Source: Thermoleophilia bacterium SCSIO 60948 (GTDB lineage Bacteria; Actinomycetota; Thermoleophilia; Solirubrobacterales; 70-9). Taken from it: a stretch of DNA of 64,000 nt. The DNA lies in the NCBI GenBank assembly GCA_021496505.1, contig CP053031.1, forward strand, positions 2,472,001-2,536,000, written 5' to 3'. Positions 23,090-33,060 of this stretch are shown in pieces. The notes beneath the pieces were generated by a model. That model did no database searches. It was given only the letters and a program-made list of their open reading frames with translations, and was not told where the DNA came from. Position 1 is the first letter of the stretch. Each line of letters opens with the position of its first letter. The translations under genes and the position numbers were made by a program.

Positions 23090-26000
23090 ATGGAACTCAA
23101 CCCGTATGCCGACCGCGACGGGCCGCCCAGCCGCTTCCATATTCTCCCCGCGGTGCCCCCGGCCGCGCAGGTGAGGATCAGGCTCTGCGGGTCACTCGCC
23201 ATGGACGTGGGTGATCGCGGCGACGGAGCCGACGCCAGCTTCCCCGGCCGTCAGGGCCGCCTCCTCTTCGCCTTCCTCGTCCTCAACCGCGGCGCCAGGG
23301 TGAGCCGCGACGCGATGGTCGACGCCGTCTGGGGCGAGAACCCGCCCGCGAACCCCGAGGCCGGCCTCGCGACGATCCTCTCGCGCCTGCGGCGCACCCT
23401 CGGCGCCGACATCCTGCCCGTCCGCGACCTGCCCGAGATCGAGCTCGGGGACAACGCCTGGGTCGACGTCGAGCGGGCGCGGGAGCTCGAGGCCGAGGCG
23501 CGCGAGGCGCTGGCCGCCGGTCAGGCCGAGGCCGCCGCGGAGGCGGCGCGCGAGGCGTCGGCGATCACCGCCGAGACGTTCATGGCCGGGTTCGACGCCG
23601 ACTGGATCGACGCCGAGCGCGCGCGGCTCTCAGACCTCCACCTCGAACTGCTCGCGACCCGGGCTGAGGCGGCGCTGGCCCTGGGACTGTTCGCCGAGGC
23701 CGAGCGCGCCGCCGGCGAGCTCCGCGCGCTCGAGCCCTACCGCGAGACGAACCACGCGCGCTCGATGCGGATCCTGCGGGCGCAGGGCAACATCGCGGCG
23801 GCGCTCTTGATCTACGAGGAGGTCCGGACCCTGCTGCGTGACGAGCTCGGGACCGGGCCGGGCGCCGAGCTGCGCGAGCTCCACGCGGCGCTGCTCGCCG
23901 AGTCGCCCGAGGAGCTCCAAGCCGACCCCACCCCGCCGAGCCCCGCGCCCGAACCGGCCCCAGCCGCGACGAAGCCCGCGGACGGGGGCAGCCCGCTGCG
24001 GCTGCCGCCGCCGATCCGCGTCGGCGCCGACGGGCCGCTGTCCGGCCGCTCCGTTGACCTCGCGGCGATCTCCGCCGCCGCCGAGCGCGCCGCCGAGCTG
24101 CCACACCTCGTCCTCGTCTCAGGCGAGCCGGGGATCGGCAAGACGCGCCTGATCTCGGAGTTCAGCTCGATCTCGCACGAGCTCGGCTCCGACGTCCTCT
24201 ACGGCCGCACCTTCGAGGGCGACTTCGTCCCCTACGGGGCCTGGATCGAGGCGCTTCGCGAGATGATCGCCGAGGCCGACGAGGAGCTCCTCGCCGAGTG
24301 GGCGAGCAGCCGCGAGGAGTCCTGGCTCGCCAACCTCGTCCCGGAGATCGGGCGCCGGATCCCGGCGGTGCGGCCGACGAGCGCCCGCGACGCCGAGGCC
24401 GACCGCTACGGCCTGCTCGAGGCGGTCTCCTCGCTGCTCGAGCTGAGCGCCGTGAGGCGGCCGCTCGTCATCTGCCTCGAGGACCTCCACTGGGCCGACG
24501 CGTCGGCGCTCGGACTGCTCTCGCATGTGATCCGGCTCTCGCGCGCGCCGCTCTGCGTCGTCGCGACCACGCGCCCGACCGGTCTCGCCACCGGCCATCC
24601 GCTCGCCCGGACCGTCGCCGAGCTCGACCGCTCCGGCCAGGTCTCACGCGTCTCGCTCACCGGCCTCGACCGCTCGGCTATCGAGGAGCTGACGAGCGGG
24701 CTCGAGGAGGCCGGGCCCGAGCTGACCGACCACCTGTTCGAGGAGACGGCCGGCAACCCGTTCTTCCTCGGCGGCATCCTGCGTGCCGGCGTCGGCGCCG
24801 GCGTTCCCGAGGACGTCCGCGCCGCGGTCGAGCAGCGGGTCGCAGCGCTCGGCGAGGACCCCGCCGAGGTGATCCGCAGCGCGAGCATCCTCGGCCGCAG
24901 CTTCGGCTCCGCGCTCGCCGAACGGATGCTCGGGGGATCCGACGAGGCCGTCGCGCGGCTCGACGACGCGCTCGCGGCCGCCGAGTCCGCGGGGCTGCTG
25001 ATCGAGGACCCGGCGATGCCGGGCGCTCTCACCTTCACCCACGCCCTGATCCCGGCGACGCTCGCCGACGGGATCGGGGCGACCCGGCGCCGGCGCCTCC
25101 ACGCCCGCGCGGCGGCGGCGATGCTCGAGCTCGAGGGCGGACCGTCGGCCGTGCCCGCCGCCGAGGTCGCCAGCCACCTGATCGCGAGCGGCAGCGCCGA
25201 TCCGGACCTGATCGTGCGGATGTGCCGCCAGGCCGCCGAGGACGCGACCGCGCTGCTCGCCCACGAGGACGCCGCGGCGCAGCTCGGGTTCGCGATCGAG
25301 GCGATCCGCGATTCGCGCCCGGAGCTGCGGCTCGAACTGCTGATCGAGCGCGGCGACGCCGAGAACCGGGCCGGGAACGGGGAGCGCGCCGAGGCGATCT
25401 TCCTCGAGGTCGCCGAGGCGGCCCGCACGGCAGGCGACGGCGAGCTGCTCGCGACGGCGGCGCTCGGCTACGGCGGCCTCGGCTTCGGCGGCGTGTGGTG
25501 GCGGCGCTTCGGCGTCCCCGAACCGACCCAGATCGAGCTGCTCCGCGACGCCGAGCGACTCCTCGACCCAGGCTCGTCGCGGCGCTCGGAGATCCTCGGC
25601 CGGCTCGCGACGGAGATCTACTTCGTCGAGCCGCCGCCCGAGCGGATGCGACTCAGCGCCGAGGCGCTCGAGATCGCCGAGCGCGGCGAGGACGAGCGCC
25701 GGCTCGCCTACGCGCTGTCGAACCGCCGGATCGCGCTCTGGGGTCCGGATCACGCCGACGAGGCGCGCGCGGTCAGCGAGCGGATGCTCGCGATCGGCGA
25801 GGCGCTCGGCGACCGGACGATCGAGATCAGCGCGCTCGCCTGGCTGATCATCGACCTGCTCGAGGCCGGCGATGCCGCGGGCTGCGACCGCGCGATCGAC
25901 CGCCTCGACGCCGTCGGCCGCGAGCTCGGCCTGCCGGTCTACGAATGGCACCTGAGCCAGATGCGGGCGATGCGCTCGCTGATGAGCGACCCGCTGAACC

Positions 26001-26695
26001 TCGCCGAGGGGATCTGCCACGGCAGCTTCGAGCTCGGCCGCGCGCTCCAGCCCGAGAACGCCTACCAGGCGTATTCGAGCCAGCTGATCATGCTCCGCGA
26101 CTTCCAGGGCCGGCTCGGCGAGGTCGAGCCGATGGTCCGCCAGCTGAGCGAGGCGCTCGCGGGCGCCGTGCCGGCGTGGAGCGCCGGGCACGCCGCGACG
26201 CTGATCGCGACGGGTGAGCGCGACGAGGCGCACGCGATCTACTCCGGCCTGGCCTCGAACCTCGACGCGGTCCCGCGCGACATCGGCTGGAACGCGGCGA
26301 TGGCGTGGCTCACGAAGCTCGCGGTGGAGTTCGAGGACCGGGCGACGGCCGAGCGACTGCTCGCCGAGCTCGGGCCGCGGAGCGGGCGGATCGGGGTCGT
26401 CGCGAGCGGCACGTTCTCGACCGGCCCGTTCGACGCCCAGGTCGGGCGCCTGGCGATGCTGACCGGGCAGGTCGAGCTCGCGGTCGAGCGGCTCTCGTCG
26501 GCGCGCGAGCTCTGCGTGCGGATCGGAGCGCTGAACCTCCAGGCCGCCGCCGAGGCCGATCTGATCGCGGCGCTCGGGATGCGAGACGCGGACGGCGATG
26601 CGGCACGCGCGGCCGAGCTTCGCGAGTCGGTGCTGGTGCTCGCGCGCGATCACGGACTCGACGCGATCGCCGCCCGCGTCGGCACCCTCGCCTGA
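23090..26695 (+). CDS. BTAD-family regulator with AAA ATPase and TPR domains
   Basis: A 1201-residue regulator of the SARP/AfsR-like large type. Residues 28-110 form an OmpR-type winged helix (QVRIRLCGSLAMDV, then GRQGRLLFAFLVLN and GLATILSRLRRTLG). Residues 110-270 are the bacterial transcriptional activation domain. Then follows an AAA_16 ATPase with Walker A GEPGIGKT (345-352) and Walker B VICLEDLHWAD (about 460-470). Residues 700-1190 are TPR-like helices. It should bind DNA direct repeats and use ATP hydrolysis and TPR contacts to sense a signal. Its close paralogue lies immediately downstream, so this is a tandem duplication. Possible binding sites are the 11-bp triplets at 22805 and 14736. 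A later GTG start at 23171 (VRIRLCGS) is possible. Confidence 0.9.
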   Translation: MELNPYADRDGPPSRFHILPAVPPAAQVRIRLCGSLAMDVGDRGDGADASFPGRQGRLLFAFLVLNRGARVSRDAMVDAVWGENPPANPEAGLATILSRLRRTLGADILPVRDLPEIELGDNAWVDVERARELEAEAREALAAGQAEAAAEAAREASAITAETFMAGFDADWIDAERARLSDLHLELLATRAEAALALGLFAEAERAAGELRALEPYRETNHARSMRILRAQGNIAAALLIYEEVRTLLRDELGTGPGAELRELHAALLAESPEELQADPTPPSPAPEPAPAATKPADGGSPLRLPPPIRVGADGPLSGRSVDLAAISAAAERAAELPHLVLVSGEPGIGKTRLISEFSSISHELGSDVLYGRTFEGDFVPYGAWIEALREMIAEADEELLAEWASSREESWLANLVPEIGRRIPAVRPTSARDAEADRYGLLEAVSSLLELSAVRRPLVICLEDLHWADASALGLLSHVIRLSRAPLCVVATTRPTGLATGHPLARTVAELDRSGQVSRVSLTGLDRSAIEELTSGLEEAGPELTDHLFEETAGNPFFLGGILRAGVGAGVPEDVRAAVEQRVAALGEDPAEVIRSASILGRSFGSALAERMLGGSDEAVARLDDALAAAESAGLLIEDPAMPGALTFTHALIPATLADGIGATRRRRLHARAAAAMLELEGGPSAVPAAEVASHLIASGSADPDLIVRMCRQAAEDATALLAHEDAAAQLGFAIEAIRDSRPELRLELLIERGDAENRAGNGERAEAIFLEVAEAARTAGDGELLATAALGYGGLGFGGVWWRRFGVPEPTQIELLRDAERLLDPGSSRRSEILGRLATEIYFVEPPPERMRLSAEALEIAERGEDERRLAYALSNRRIALWGPDHADEARAVSERMLAIGEALGDRTIEISALAWLIIDLLEAGDAAGCDRAIDRLDAVGRELGLPVYEWHLSQMRAMRSLMSDPLNLAEGICHGSFELGRALQPENAYQAYSSQLIMLRDFQGRLGEVEPMVRQLSEALAGAVPAWSAGHAATLIATGERDEAHAIYSGLASNLDAVPRDIGWNAAMAWLTKLAVEFEDRATAERLLAELGPRSGRIGVVASGTFSTGPFDAQVGRLAMLTGQVELAVERLSSARELCVRIGALNLQAAAEADLIAALGMRDADGDAARAAELRESVLVLARDHGLDAIAARVGTLA

Positions 26696-26757
26696 GCCCA
26701 GCCGGCTCGCGCCGCGACCCGGCCCACATCGCCGCCGCGCTTTCGTAATCTCCGGCC

Positions 26758-29700
26758 GTGCCCACGGCCGACCAGGTGCGGATCCGCCTCTGCGGCTCGC
26801 TCGGTCTCGAGATCGAGGGCGAGGGACTCGAGGAGCGCCTGCCGGGGCGCCAGGGGCGACAGCTGTTCGCGTTCCTGGTCCTGAACCGTGGCCGATCCTC
26901 CTCCCGCGGTGAGATCGTCGAGGCGATCTGGGGTGAGCGCCAGCCCGCCAACCCCGACGCCGGCCTCGCCACCGTCCTGTCGCGACTGCGAAGGGTCGTC
27001 GGGCAGGAGCGCCTGCCGGCCCGCGACCTGCCGGCGCTCGAGCTCGGGGACGACCCCTGGATCGACGTCGAGGTCAGCGTCGCGCTCGAGCGTGAAGCGC
27101 TCGCGGCGCTCGACGCAGGACGCCACGAGGAAGCGGGCGTCGCGGCGGCCGCGGCGCTGACGATCACCGCCGAGCCGCTGCTCGCCGGCTTCGACGCCGA
27201 CTGGCTCGACGCCGAACGCGCTCTGCTCGCCGACCGCCACCTCGAGATGCTGGCGGTGGCGACCGAGTCCTCGCTCGCGCTCGGCCGCCTCGCCGAGGCC
27301 GAGCGGACCGCCCGCGAGCTCGTCGACCGCGAGCCGTTTCGCGAGACGAACCACGCCCGGTTGATGCGGGTGCTGCGCGCCCAGGGCAACCTCGGCGAGG
27401 CGCTGCTCGCCTACGAGCGCGCCCGCGCGATCCTGCGCGAGGAGCTCGGGACGAGCCCCGGCGGCGAGCTGCGCGAACTGCACGCCGAGCTACTCGCGGA
27501 GGAGGCCGCCGAGGAGGCCGAGGCCCCGGCGCGGACCACGGAGGCGAGCGGACGAAGGGGAGCCGCCGACGCCGGCGCGGCGAGCGTGGGCGCAGGCGGC
27601 GCGGCGATCGGGCACGAGCGCGGCCCGGCCCCGGCGCTGCGGCTTCCGCCGTCGGTGGAGCAGGCCACGCGCGGCCCGATCGTCGGCCGCGGCGCTGACC
27701 TCGTCGAGCTCGACGCCGCCTTCGGCGACTCGACCGGGCGCCCGATGTTCGCGCTCGTCTCCGGCGAGCCCGGGATCGGCAAGACCCGGCTCGTCGCCGA
27801 GTACGCCAAGCGCGCGCACGAGCGCGGCACGACGGTTCTCTACGGCCGCACGACCGAGGGCAATCCGCTCCCCTACGGCGCCTGGATCGAGGCGCTTCGC
27901 GAGGCGATCGACCAGGTCGACGAGGAGCTGCTGCGCGGATGGGCGGCCGGCGGCGCCGACCCCCGGATCTCGATGCTGATCCCGTCGCTGACCCGCCGTC
28001 TCGGCGCGCCGGCCGCCGAGCCGACGGGCGACATGGCGACCGATCGGCTGCGGCTCTTCGACTCGATCCTCGCGCTGCTCGAGCTGCTCGCCGAGCGGGG
28101 CCCGTTGCTCGTCTGCCTCGAGGATCTCCACTGGGCCGACACGCCGGCGGCGCTCGGCGCGCTGACCCACGCCCTGCGCTACGGCCGCCACCCGATCTCG
28201 TTCCTGGCGACGACCCGCGCCGGCGGACTCGCGACGGGTCACCCGCTCGCCAACCTCGTCGCCGACCTCGGCCGCGAGGGCCAGGTCCGGCGGCTCTCGC
28301 TGCCCGGCCTGGGGCCAGAGGCGATCGCGGAGCTGACCGCCGGTCTGCCGGGCGCGGGCGAGGAGCTGACCGAGCGCCTCTACGAGGAGACGGCCGGCAA
28401 CGCGTTCTTCCTCCAGGGGATCCTGCGCGCGCCGCGGATCCTCGACGGTGTTCCCGACGACGTCCGAGGCGCCGTCGAGCAGCGTGTCTCGGCGCTCGGC
28501 CCGGACGGCGAATCGATGCTCCGAACGGCGTCGATCTTCGGCCGCAGCTTCTCCTTCGACGCGCTCGAGCGCCTGCTCGAGATCGGCGAGGACAAGCTGT
28601 TCAACGAGCTCACCGCGGCCGAGGAGGCCGGGCTCGTCGCCGAGGAGGCGGGCGCGCCGGGGCGGTTCTCCTTCACCCACGCGCTGATTGGCACGACGCT
28701 CGCCGACTCGCTCGGCGCCGCCCGCAGGCTGAAGCTCCACCGCCGGGCGGCCGACGTCCTGCGCGAGCTCGAGCCCTACGACCCGAACGCGACCGCGGCC
28801 CAGATCGCGCGCCACCTGCTCGCCGGGCTGAGCGGCGATCCCAGCGACGCGATCGAGTACTCGCGCCGCGCCGCGGCCGAGGCGGCGAGCCAGCTCGCGC
28901 TCGAGGACGCAGCCGAGCATCTGCGCCACGCGCTCGACGCCAACGAGCGCTTCGGCGGCGCCGATCGCGATCGGCGCGCGGCGATCCTGCTCGAGCTCGC
29001 CGACGCCGAGAACCGGGCCGGCAACAGTGCCCGCGGCGAGGAGTGCGCGCTCGAGCTCGTCGAGATCGCGCGCGTCAAAGACGACGGGGAGATGCTCGCG
29101 CGGGCCGCGCTCGCCTACGGCGGCGGCGGGTTCGGCGGGGTCTGGTGGCGTGAGTTCGGGGCCGCCGACGAGACCCACATCTCGCTGCTCCGCGAGGCCG
29201 CCGAGCGCGAGGACCTCGACGACGGCTGGCGCGCCGACGTCTTCGGGCGGCTCGCGACCGAGCTCTACTTCGCCGGCGAGGGCACCGAGCGCGACCGCCT
29301 GAGCCGCGAGGCCGTCGAGCTCGCCGAGCGCTACGGCGATCCGGCGACGCTGGGCTACGCGCTCTCGAACCGGCGGATAGCGCTCTGGGACCCCGACCAC
29401 GTCGAGGAGTGGGCGCCGAACGACGAGCGGATGCTCGAGCTCGGCCGCGAGATCGGCGACGCCGCGACCGAGCAGATGGGGCACGCGTGGCTCGTCGTCG
29501 ACCGGATGGAGCGCTGCGAGGTCGCACGGGTCGACGAGCACATCGCGGCCTATCGCGGTTTCGCCGAGCGCTCCGGCGCGCCGATCGATCTCTGGAACCT
29601 CGCGCTCTTCAACGGCATGCGGGCGGCGATGGAGCGACCGGTGGCCGAAGCCGAGCGCGTCTTCGAGTACGCCTACGAAGTCGGCAAGCGGGTCCAGCCC

Positions 29701-30351
29701 GAGAACGCGCGTCAAGGACTGCGAACCCAGCTCTTCACCCCGCTCGCCCTGCAGGGCCGAACACCCGAGCTCGAGGAGGACGTCCGCAGGCTCGTCGACG
29801 AATACCCCGCGGTACCGGCCTGGCGCGCGGGCCTGGCCAACATCCTGCTGAACGCGGGCCATGTCGACGAGGCGCGCGAGGTCTTCGACCGGCTGGTGGC
29901 AGAGCTCGACGAGATTCCGCGCGACGTCGCGTGGGCGGCGGCGATGACCTGGCTCGCCAACACCTGCCAGCTGCTCGCCGACGCCGATGCCGCCGAGCGC
30001 CTCTACGCGGCCTATTCGTTCCGGGCCGAGTACGTCGGCGTGATCTCGTTCGGGCTGGCGATCACGGCCCCCGGCCACCACGACCTGGGCCTGCTCGCGC
30101 TCACCGCCGGCCGGATCGACGACGCCGAGTCGCACTTCGCCGAGTCGATCGAGATGTGCCGGCGGATGGGCGCCGTCAACTTCGAGGCGATGTCCGAGAT
30201 CGGCATGACGATGTGCCTGCTCACCCGGGGTGGCGAGCCCGCCGGGGTGCGCACCCACGCCGGCCGCGCCGGCGAGATCGCGCGCGCCAACGGTCTGACG
30301 CTGATCGAGCAGCTCGCCGACGCCGCCCAGGGCGCGACGGTCGGCGCCTAG
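26758..30351 (+). CDS. Second BTAD-family regulator with AAA ATPase and TPR domains
   Basis: A 1197-residue paralogue with the same layout as the preceding gene: winged helix at 6-85 (QVRIRLCGSLGLEIEGEG), BTAD about 90-245, a Ser/Ala/Glu linker, AAA ATPase with Walker A GEPGIGKT (336-343) and Walker B LVCLEDLHWAD, and a long TPR-like tail. Shared stretches such as LLAGFDADWLDAERA and RETNHARLMRVLRAQGN show recent common origin. The GTG start is 62 bp after its paralogue's stop, so both are probably on one transcript. The stop overlaps the convergent adenylate cyclase stop by 4 nt. Differences in the linker and TPR region suggest a different signal. Confidence 0.9.
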   Translation: MPTADQVRIRLCGSLGLEIEGEGLEERLPGRQGRQLFAFLVLNRGRSSSRGEIVEAIWGERQPANPDAGLATVLSRLRRVVGQERLPARDLPALELGDDPWIDVEVSVALEREALAALDAGRHEEAGVAAAAALTITAEPLLAGFDADWLDAERALLADRHLEMLAVATESSLALGRLAEAERTARELVDREPFRETNHARLMRVLRAQGNLGEALLAYERARAILREELGTSPGGELRELHAELLAEEAAEEAEAPARTTEASGRRGAADAGAASVGAGGAAIGHERGPAPALRLPPSVEQATRGPIVGRGADLVELDAAFGDSTGRPMFALVSGEPGIGKTRLVAEYAKRAHERGTTVLYGRTTEGNPLPYGAWIEALREAIDQVDEELLRGWAAGGADPRISMLIPSLTRRLGAPAAEPTGDMATDRLRLFDSILALLELLAERGPLLVCLEDLHWADTPAALGALTHALRYGRHPISFLATTRAGGLATGHPLANLVADLGREGQVRRLSLPGLGPEAIAELTAGLPGAGEELTERLYEETAGNAFFLQGILRAPRILDGVPDDVRGAVEQRVSALGPDGESMLRTASIFGRSFSFDALERLLEIGEDKLFNELTAAEEAGLVAEEAGAPGRFSFTHALIGTTLADSLGAARRLKLHRRAADVLRELEPYDPNATAAQIARHLLAGLSGDPSDAIEYSRRAAAEAASQLALEDAAEHLRHALDANERFGGADRDRRAAILLELADAENRAGNSARGEECALELVEIARVKDDGEMLARAALAYGGGGFGGVWWREFGAADETHISLLREAAEREDLDDGWRADVFGRLATELYFAGEGTERDRLSREAVELAERYGDPATLGYALSNRRIALWDPDHVEEWAPNDERMLELGREIGDAATEQMGHAWLVVDRMERCEVARVDEHIAAYRGFAERSGAPIDLWNLALFNGMRAAMERPVAEAERVFEYAYEVGKRVQPENARQGLRTQLFTPLALQGRTPELEEDVRRLVDEYPAVPAWRAGLANILLNAGHVDEAREVFDRLVAELDEIPRDVAWAAAMTWLANTCQLLADADAAERLYAAYSFRAEYVGVISFGLAITAPGHHDLGLLALTAGRIDDAESHFAESIEMCRRMGAVNFEAMSEIGMTMCLLTRGGEPAGVRTHAGRAGEIARANGLTLIEQLADAAQGATVGA

Positions 30352-31988
30352 CGGCGCCCGAGGCGCTCGAGCCGACCCGGCGCGCGGACTCCGTGGCTCT
30401 CGGCGTCCTCGCGGTCGCCGGCGGGCGCAGCGCGGCCGGTGTCGTTCGGAGGCTCGGCCACCGCGTCGCGGTCGCCGAAGCGCGGCGCGTAGAGCTCGAC
30501 CTTGTCGTCGATCCCGCGGAGCCCGAAGAGCCCGCGGCTCGTCGCCTCGAAGTCACCCTCGATCTGCTGCCACGTGTCGGCTGTGATCAGCACCCGGTCA
30601 CCGGTCTCGCGGGTCGCCTTCTCGGTCCGCGAGGCGATGTTGACCGCGTTGCCGATGACCGAGAAGTCGAGCCGTCCGCCGCCGCCGATCGAACCGGCGA
30701 CGACGCGGCCTGAGTTGATGCCGATGCCGACGTCGAGGCCGAGCGGGGAGCGGCGCTCGACGGCCGACTCGATCTCGTGCGCGATCTCGCAGGCGGCGCG
30801 GACCGCGCGGGTGGCGTGGTCGGGGAACGGCTCGGGCGCGCCGAAGACGGCGATCAGGCCGTCGCCGACGAACTTGTCGACATGGCCGCCGTTGCGGGCG
30901 ATCAGCGGGACGATCCGCTCGAACAGTCGGTTCAGGCTGGCGACGATCTGCTGCGGCGTCGCGTCGGCGGCGAAGCGCGTGAACTCGCGGACGTCGCAGA
31001 ACAGGACCGTGACGTCGCGCTCGACGCCGCCCTCGTCGAAGCTGTCGCTGAGGATGTAGTCGGCGACGTCCTCGTCGAGGTAGGTGCCGAAGGCGTCACG
31101 GATCCGCTCGCGCTCGGCGAGGCCGTGGATCATCTCGTTGAACGACGCCGTCAGCTCGCCGAGCTCGTCACCGCTCGTCACCGGCACCCCGCGCTCGTAG
31201 TCGCCGTCGTTCACGCGCTCCATCGCGCGGCGCAGCTCGGCGATCGGACCGAGGATCGACTTCGAGAGCAGCAGCGAGAGCTCGAGCGAGATCGTCGTCG
31301 CGACCGCGACCGCGATCAGGACGTCGACGCCGAGATCGACGCTCTCGCCGCCGCCGGTGAGACTGGCGACGACGAGGCCCGCGATCACGTTGATGAGCGG
31401 CAGCGAGATCCCCATCTTCCAGCGCAGCGGCAGCGCGGCGAAGCCGGCCTCGGCGCGCGGCGAGGCGCCGCGATCGATGTCGAGCAGGACCGGTCGCATC
31501 CCCATCTCGAGCACGAGGTAGTGGAGGATCGCGACGTAGCCGACGGCGACCATCGCGCCGGCGAACAGCGGCAGGAACGCGAGCGCCGGGAGGCCGAACA
31601 GGATCACCGTCGCGATCACGGTCGGCAGGACGCAGACGACGATCGGGATCCACAGATAGCGACGCACCATCCCGAGCGGCGTCCCGGCGGCCGCCCGCCA
31701 GGCGGCCTCCGCGGACTCGGGGTCGCGCCGGCCCGCGATCCAGCGCTCGGCCGGATCGAGCAGCGGCAGCGTCGCGCGGAGGCTGAGGATGATCGACAGG
31801 ACGGTCGTCGCGAGCGTGATCGCGCCGACCAGCAGGTAGTCCTCGCCGGGCCCCTCGAAATAGAACGAGAACAGCGCCAGGCTCGCCGCCGCGATCGGGA
31901 TCGCGGTCAGCATCTCGAGCGTCAGGAAGAGCTTCGGGTAGCGGTGCCCGAGCCGTCCGTAGAGCCACGTCAGCGCGATCAGGAGCAT
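30348..31988 (-). CDS. Membrane class III adenylate cyclase with HAMP domain
   Basis: A 546-residue protein with six hydrophobic segments in residues 1-245, a HAMP linker (about 248-300), then a class III cyclase domain (325-480). Catalytic residues are present: metal aspartates D332 (FCDVREF) and D376 (FVGDG), adenine-selecting K372 and D441 (LDFSVIG), transition-state N450 and R454 (NAVNIASR). An acidic/Arg tail follows. It should make cAMP from ATP in response to a membrane or cytoplasmic cue. The start ATG is at 31988. It converges with the BTAD gene by a 4-nt overlap; a functional link with these regulators is speculation. Confidence 0.9.
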   Translation of the reverse strand: MLLIALTWLYGRLGHRYPKLFLTLEMLTAIPIAAASLALFSFYFEGPGEDYLLVGAITLATTVLSIILSLRATLPLLDPAERWIAGRRDPESAEAAWRAAAGTPLGMVRRYLWIPIVVCVLPTVIATVILFGLPALAFLPLFAGAMVAVGYVAILHYLVLEMGMRPVLLDIDRGASPRAEAGFAALPLRWKMGISLPLINVIAGLVVASLTGGGESVDLGVDVLIAVAVATTISLELSLLLSKSILGPIAELRRAMERVNDGDYERGVPVTSGDELGELTASFNEMIHGLAERERIRDAFGTYLDEDVADYILSDSFDEGGVERDVTVLFCDVREFTRFAADATPQQIVASLNRLFERIVPLIARNGGHVDKFVGDGLIAVFGAPEPFPDHATRAVRAACEIAHEIESAVERRSPLGLDVGIGINSGRVVAGSIGGGGRLDFSVIGNAVNIASRTEKATRETGDRVLITADTWQQIEGDFEATSRGLFGLRGIDDKVELYAPRFGDRDAVAEPPNDTGRAAPAGDREDAESHGVRAPGRLERLGRR

Positions 31989-32096
31989 CGGTGTTGACGG
32001 ATTGTCCCATCGCCCGGCCTGAACGGCCAGTTCGAACGGGGTCGTTCAAGCTTCGCCGACGCTCAAGTATCCGCGCGCGGCTCCGATGAACCACTC

Positions 32097-33056
32097 GTGA
32101 GCGGTGTTGCGCAAGCCATCCCGGAGCCGAACGGCGGCCTGCCGCTGCCGCTCGAGGGCTCTGCCGCGCGAGTCCTCGCCGCGGTCCACGACGCCTGCGG
32201 GTCGGTGACCGCGATCCGGCTTCCCGCCGTACTCTCGGGCACCGCGATTCGCCGCGTCAGCTGCAGCGGCTGCAGCGAGGCCTACGCCTGCGGCCCGCTC
32301 GTCGACCTCGGAATCGAGACGGCGGTCGACGCGCCGGCGCCGCGCCGCCACGCCCGCCGCTCGCTGCCCACGCTCCCGTCGCTCCCATCGCTTCCCTCTC
32401 TGCCCCGGCGCCGTCGCTCGTCCGGGTCCGCGTCGCCGATGAGCCCCCGCGAGCGCCTGCTGCGGGTCGCGGCGATCCCGCTCGCCGGGGTCGCCGTCCT
32501 GGCGATCCTGATCGCGATCCGCGGCGGCGACGACGCGATCCCCGAGCCCTCGGCCCGCGCCAGCGCGAGCTCGCAGGCGAATGCCGATGCGACCGCGAAG
32601 GCGCTCGAGAAGGCCGGTAAGGACGCGAGCATGGTCAGCGGCGCATCGTTCTCGCTCGCGCTGCCACCCGGCTGGAAGCAGACCGATCCGAGCTCGGGTG
32701 CCAGCTTCGCCGCCGTCGCGCCCGACAAGGCCGCCGACGCGACGCTGTGGATCGAGCGCGACCCGAACCTCTCCTTCGCCGACTTCGAGCAGCGCTCGCT
32801 CGGTCAGCTCGAGCAGCTCGCCGGCTCGGCGAGCGTCGTCGAGCGGGTCAGCGGGCCGTCGGAGGAGGCCTCGTCGGTGCGGCTCGCGGCGGACGCGCCC
32901 GAGGGCACCCCGGCCTACGAGGTCCTGCTCCGAGTCTCGGGCCCGTACCGCTACTACCTCTCGACCACCCTCGACCCGGACGCCTCGCCGAAGGATGCCG
33001 AGGCGCTCGAGCTGATCGCCGGATCGCTCGTCCCGACGGCTGCGGGCGAGGGCTGA
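32097..33056 (+). CDS. Single-span membrane protein with LpqN/PsbP-like C-terminal domain
   Basis: A 319-residue protein. The N-terminal cytosolic part (1-115) has a cysteine cluster VSCSGCSEAYACG and a basic Pro/Leu-Ser repeat (LPSLPSLPSLPRRRR). A single membrane helix follows at about 122-142 (LLRVAAIPLAGVAVLAILIAI). The extracytoplasmic part (165-315) has FSLALPPGWKQTDP and a series of strands resembling LpqN/PsbP-type domains. I cannot assign a function. Start is GTG 32097. Four bases separate its stop from the next gene, so both are likely in one operon. Confidence 0.7.
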   Translation: MSGVAQAIPEPNGGLPLPLEGSAARVLAAVHDACGSVTAIRLPAVLSGTAIRRVSCSGCSEAYACGPLVDLGIETAVDAPAPRRHARRSLPTLPSLPSLPSLPRRRRSSGSASPMSPRERLLRVAAIPLAGVAVLAILIAIRGGDDAIPEPSARASASSQANADATAKALEKAGKDASMVSGASFSLALPPGWKQTDPSSGASFAAVAPDKAADATLWIERDPNLSFADFEQRSLGQLEQLAGSASVVERVSGPSEEASSVRLAADAPEGTPAYEVLLRVSGPYRYYLSTTLDPDASPKDAEALELIAGSLVPTAAGEG

Positions 33057-33060
33057 GCCG

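Noticed and set aside
24644-26653. Long - strand ORF within the BTAD gene
   Set aside because: It is the antisense shadow of a well-defined regulator with no motif of its own.
27490-30258. 922-codon - strand ORF
   Set aside because: It is the shadow of the second BTAD regulator, with arginine- and leucine-rich composition but no domain.
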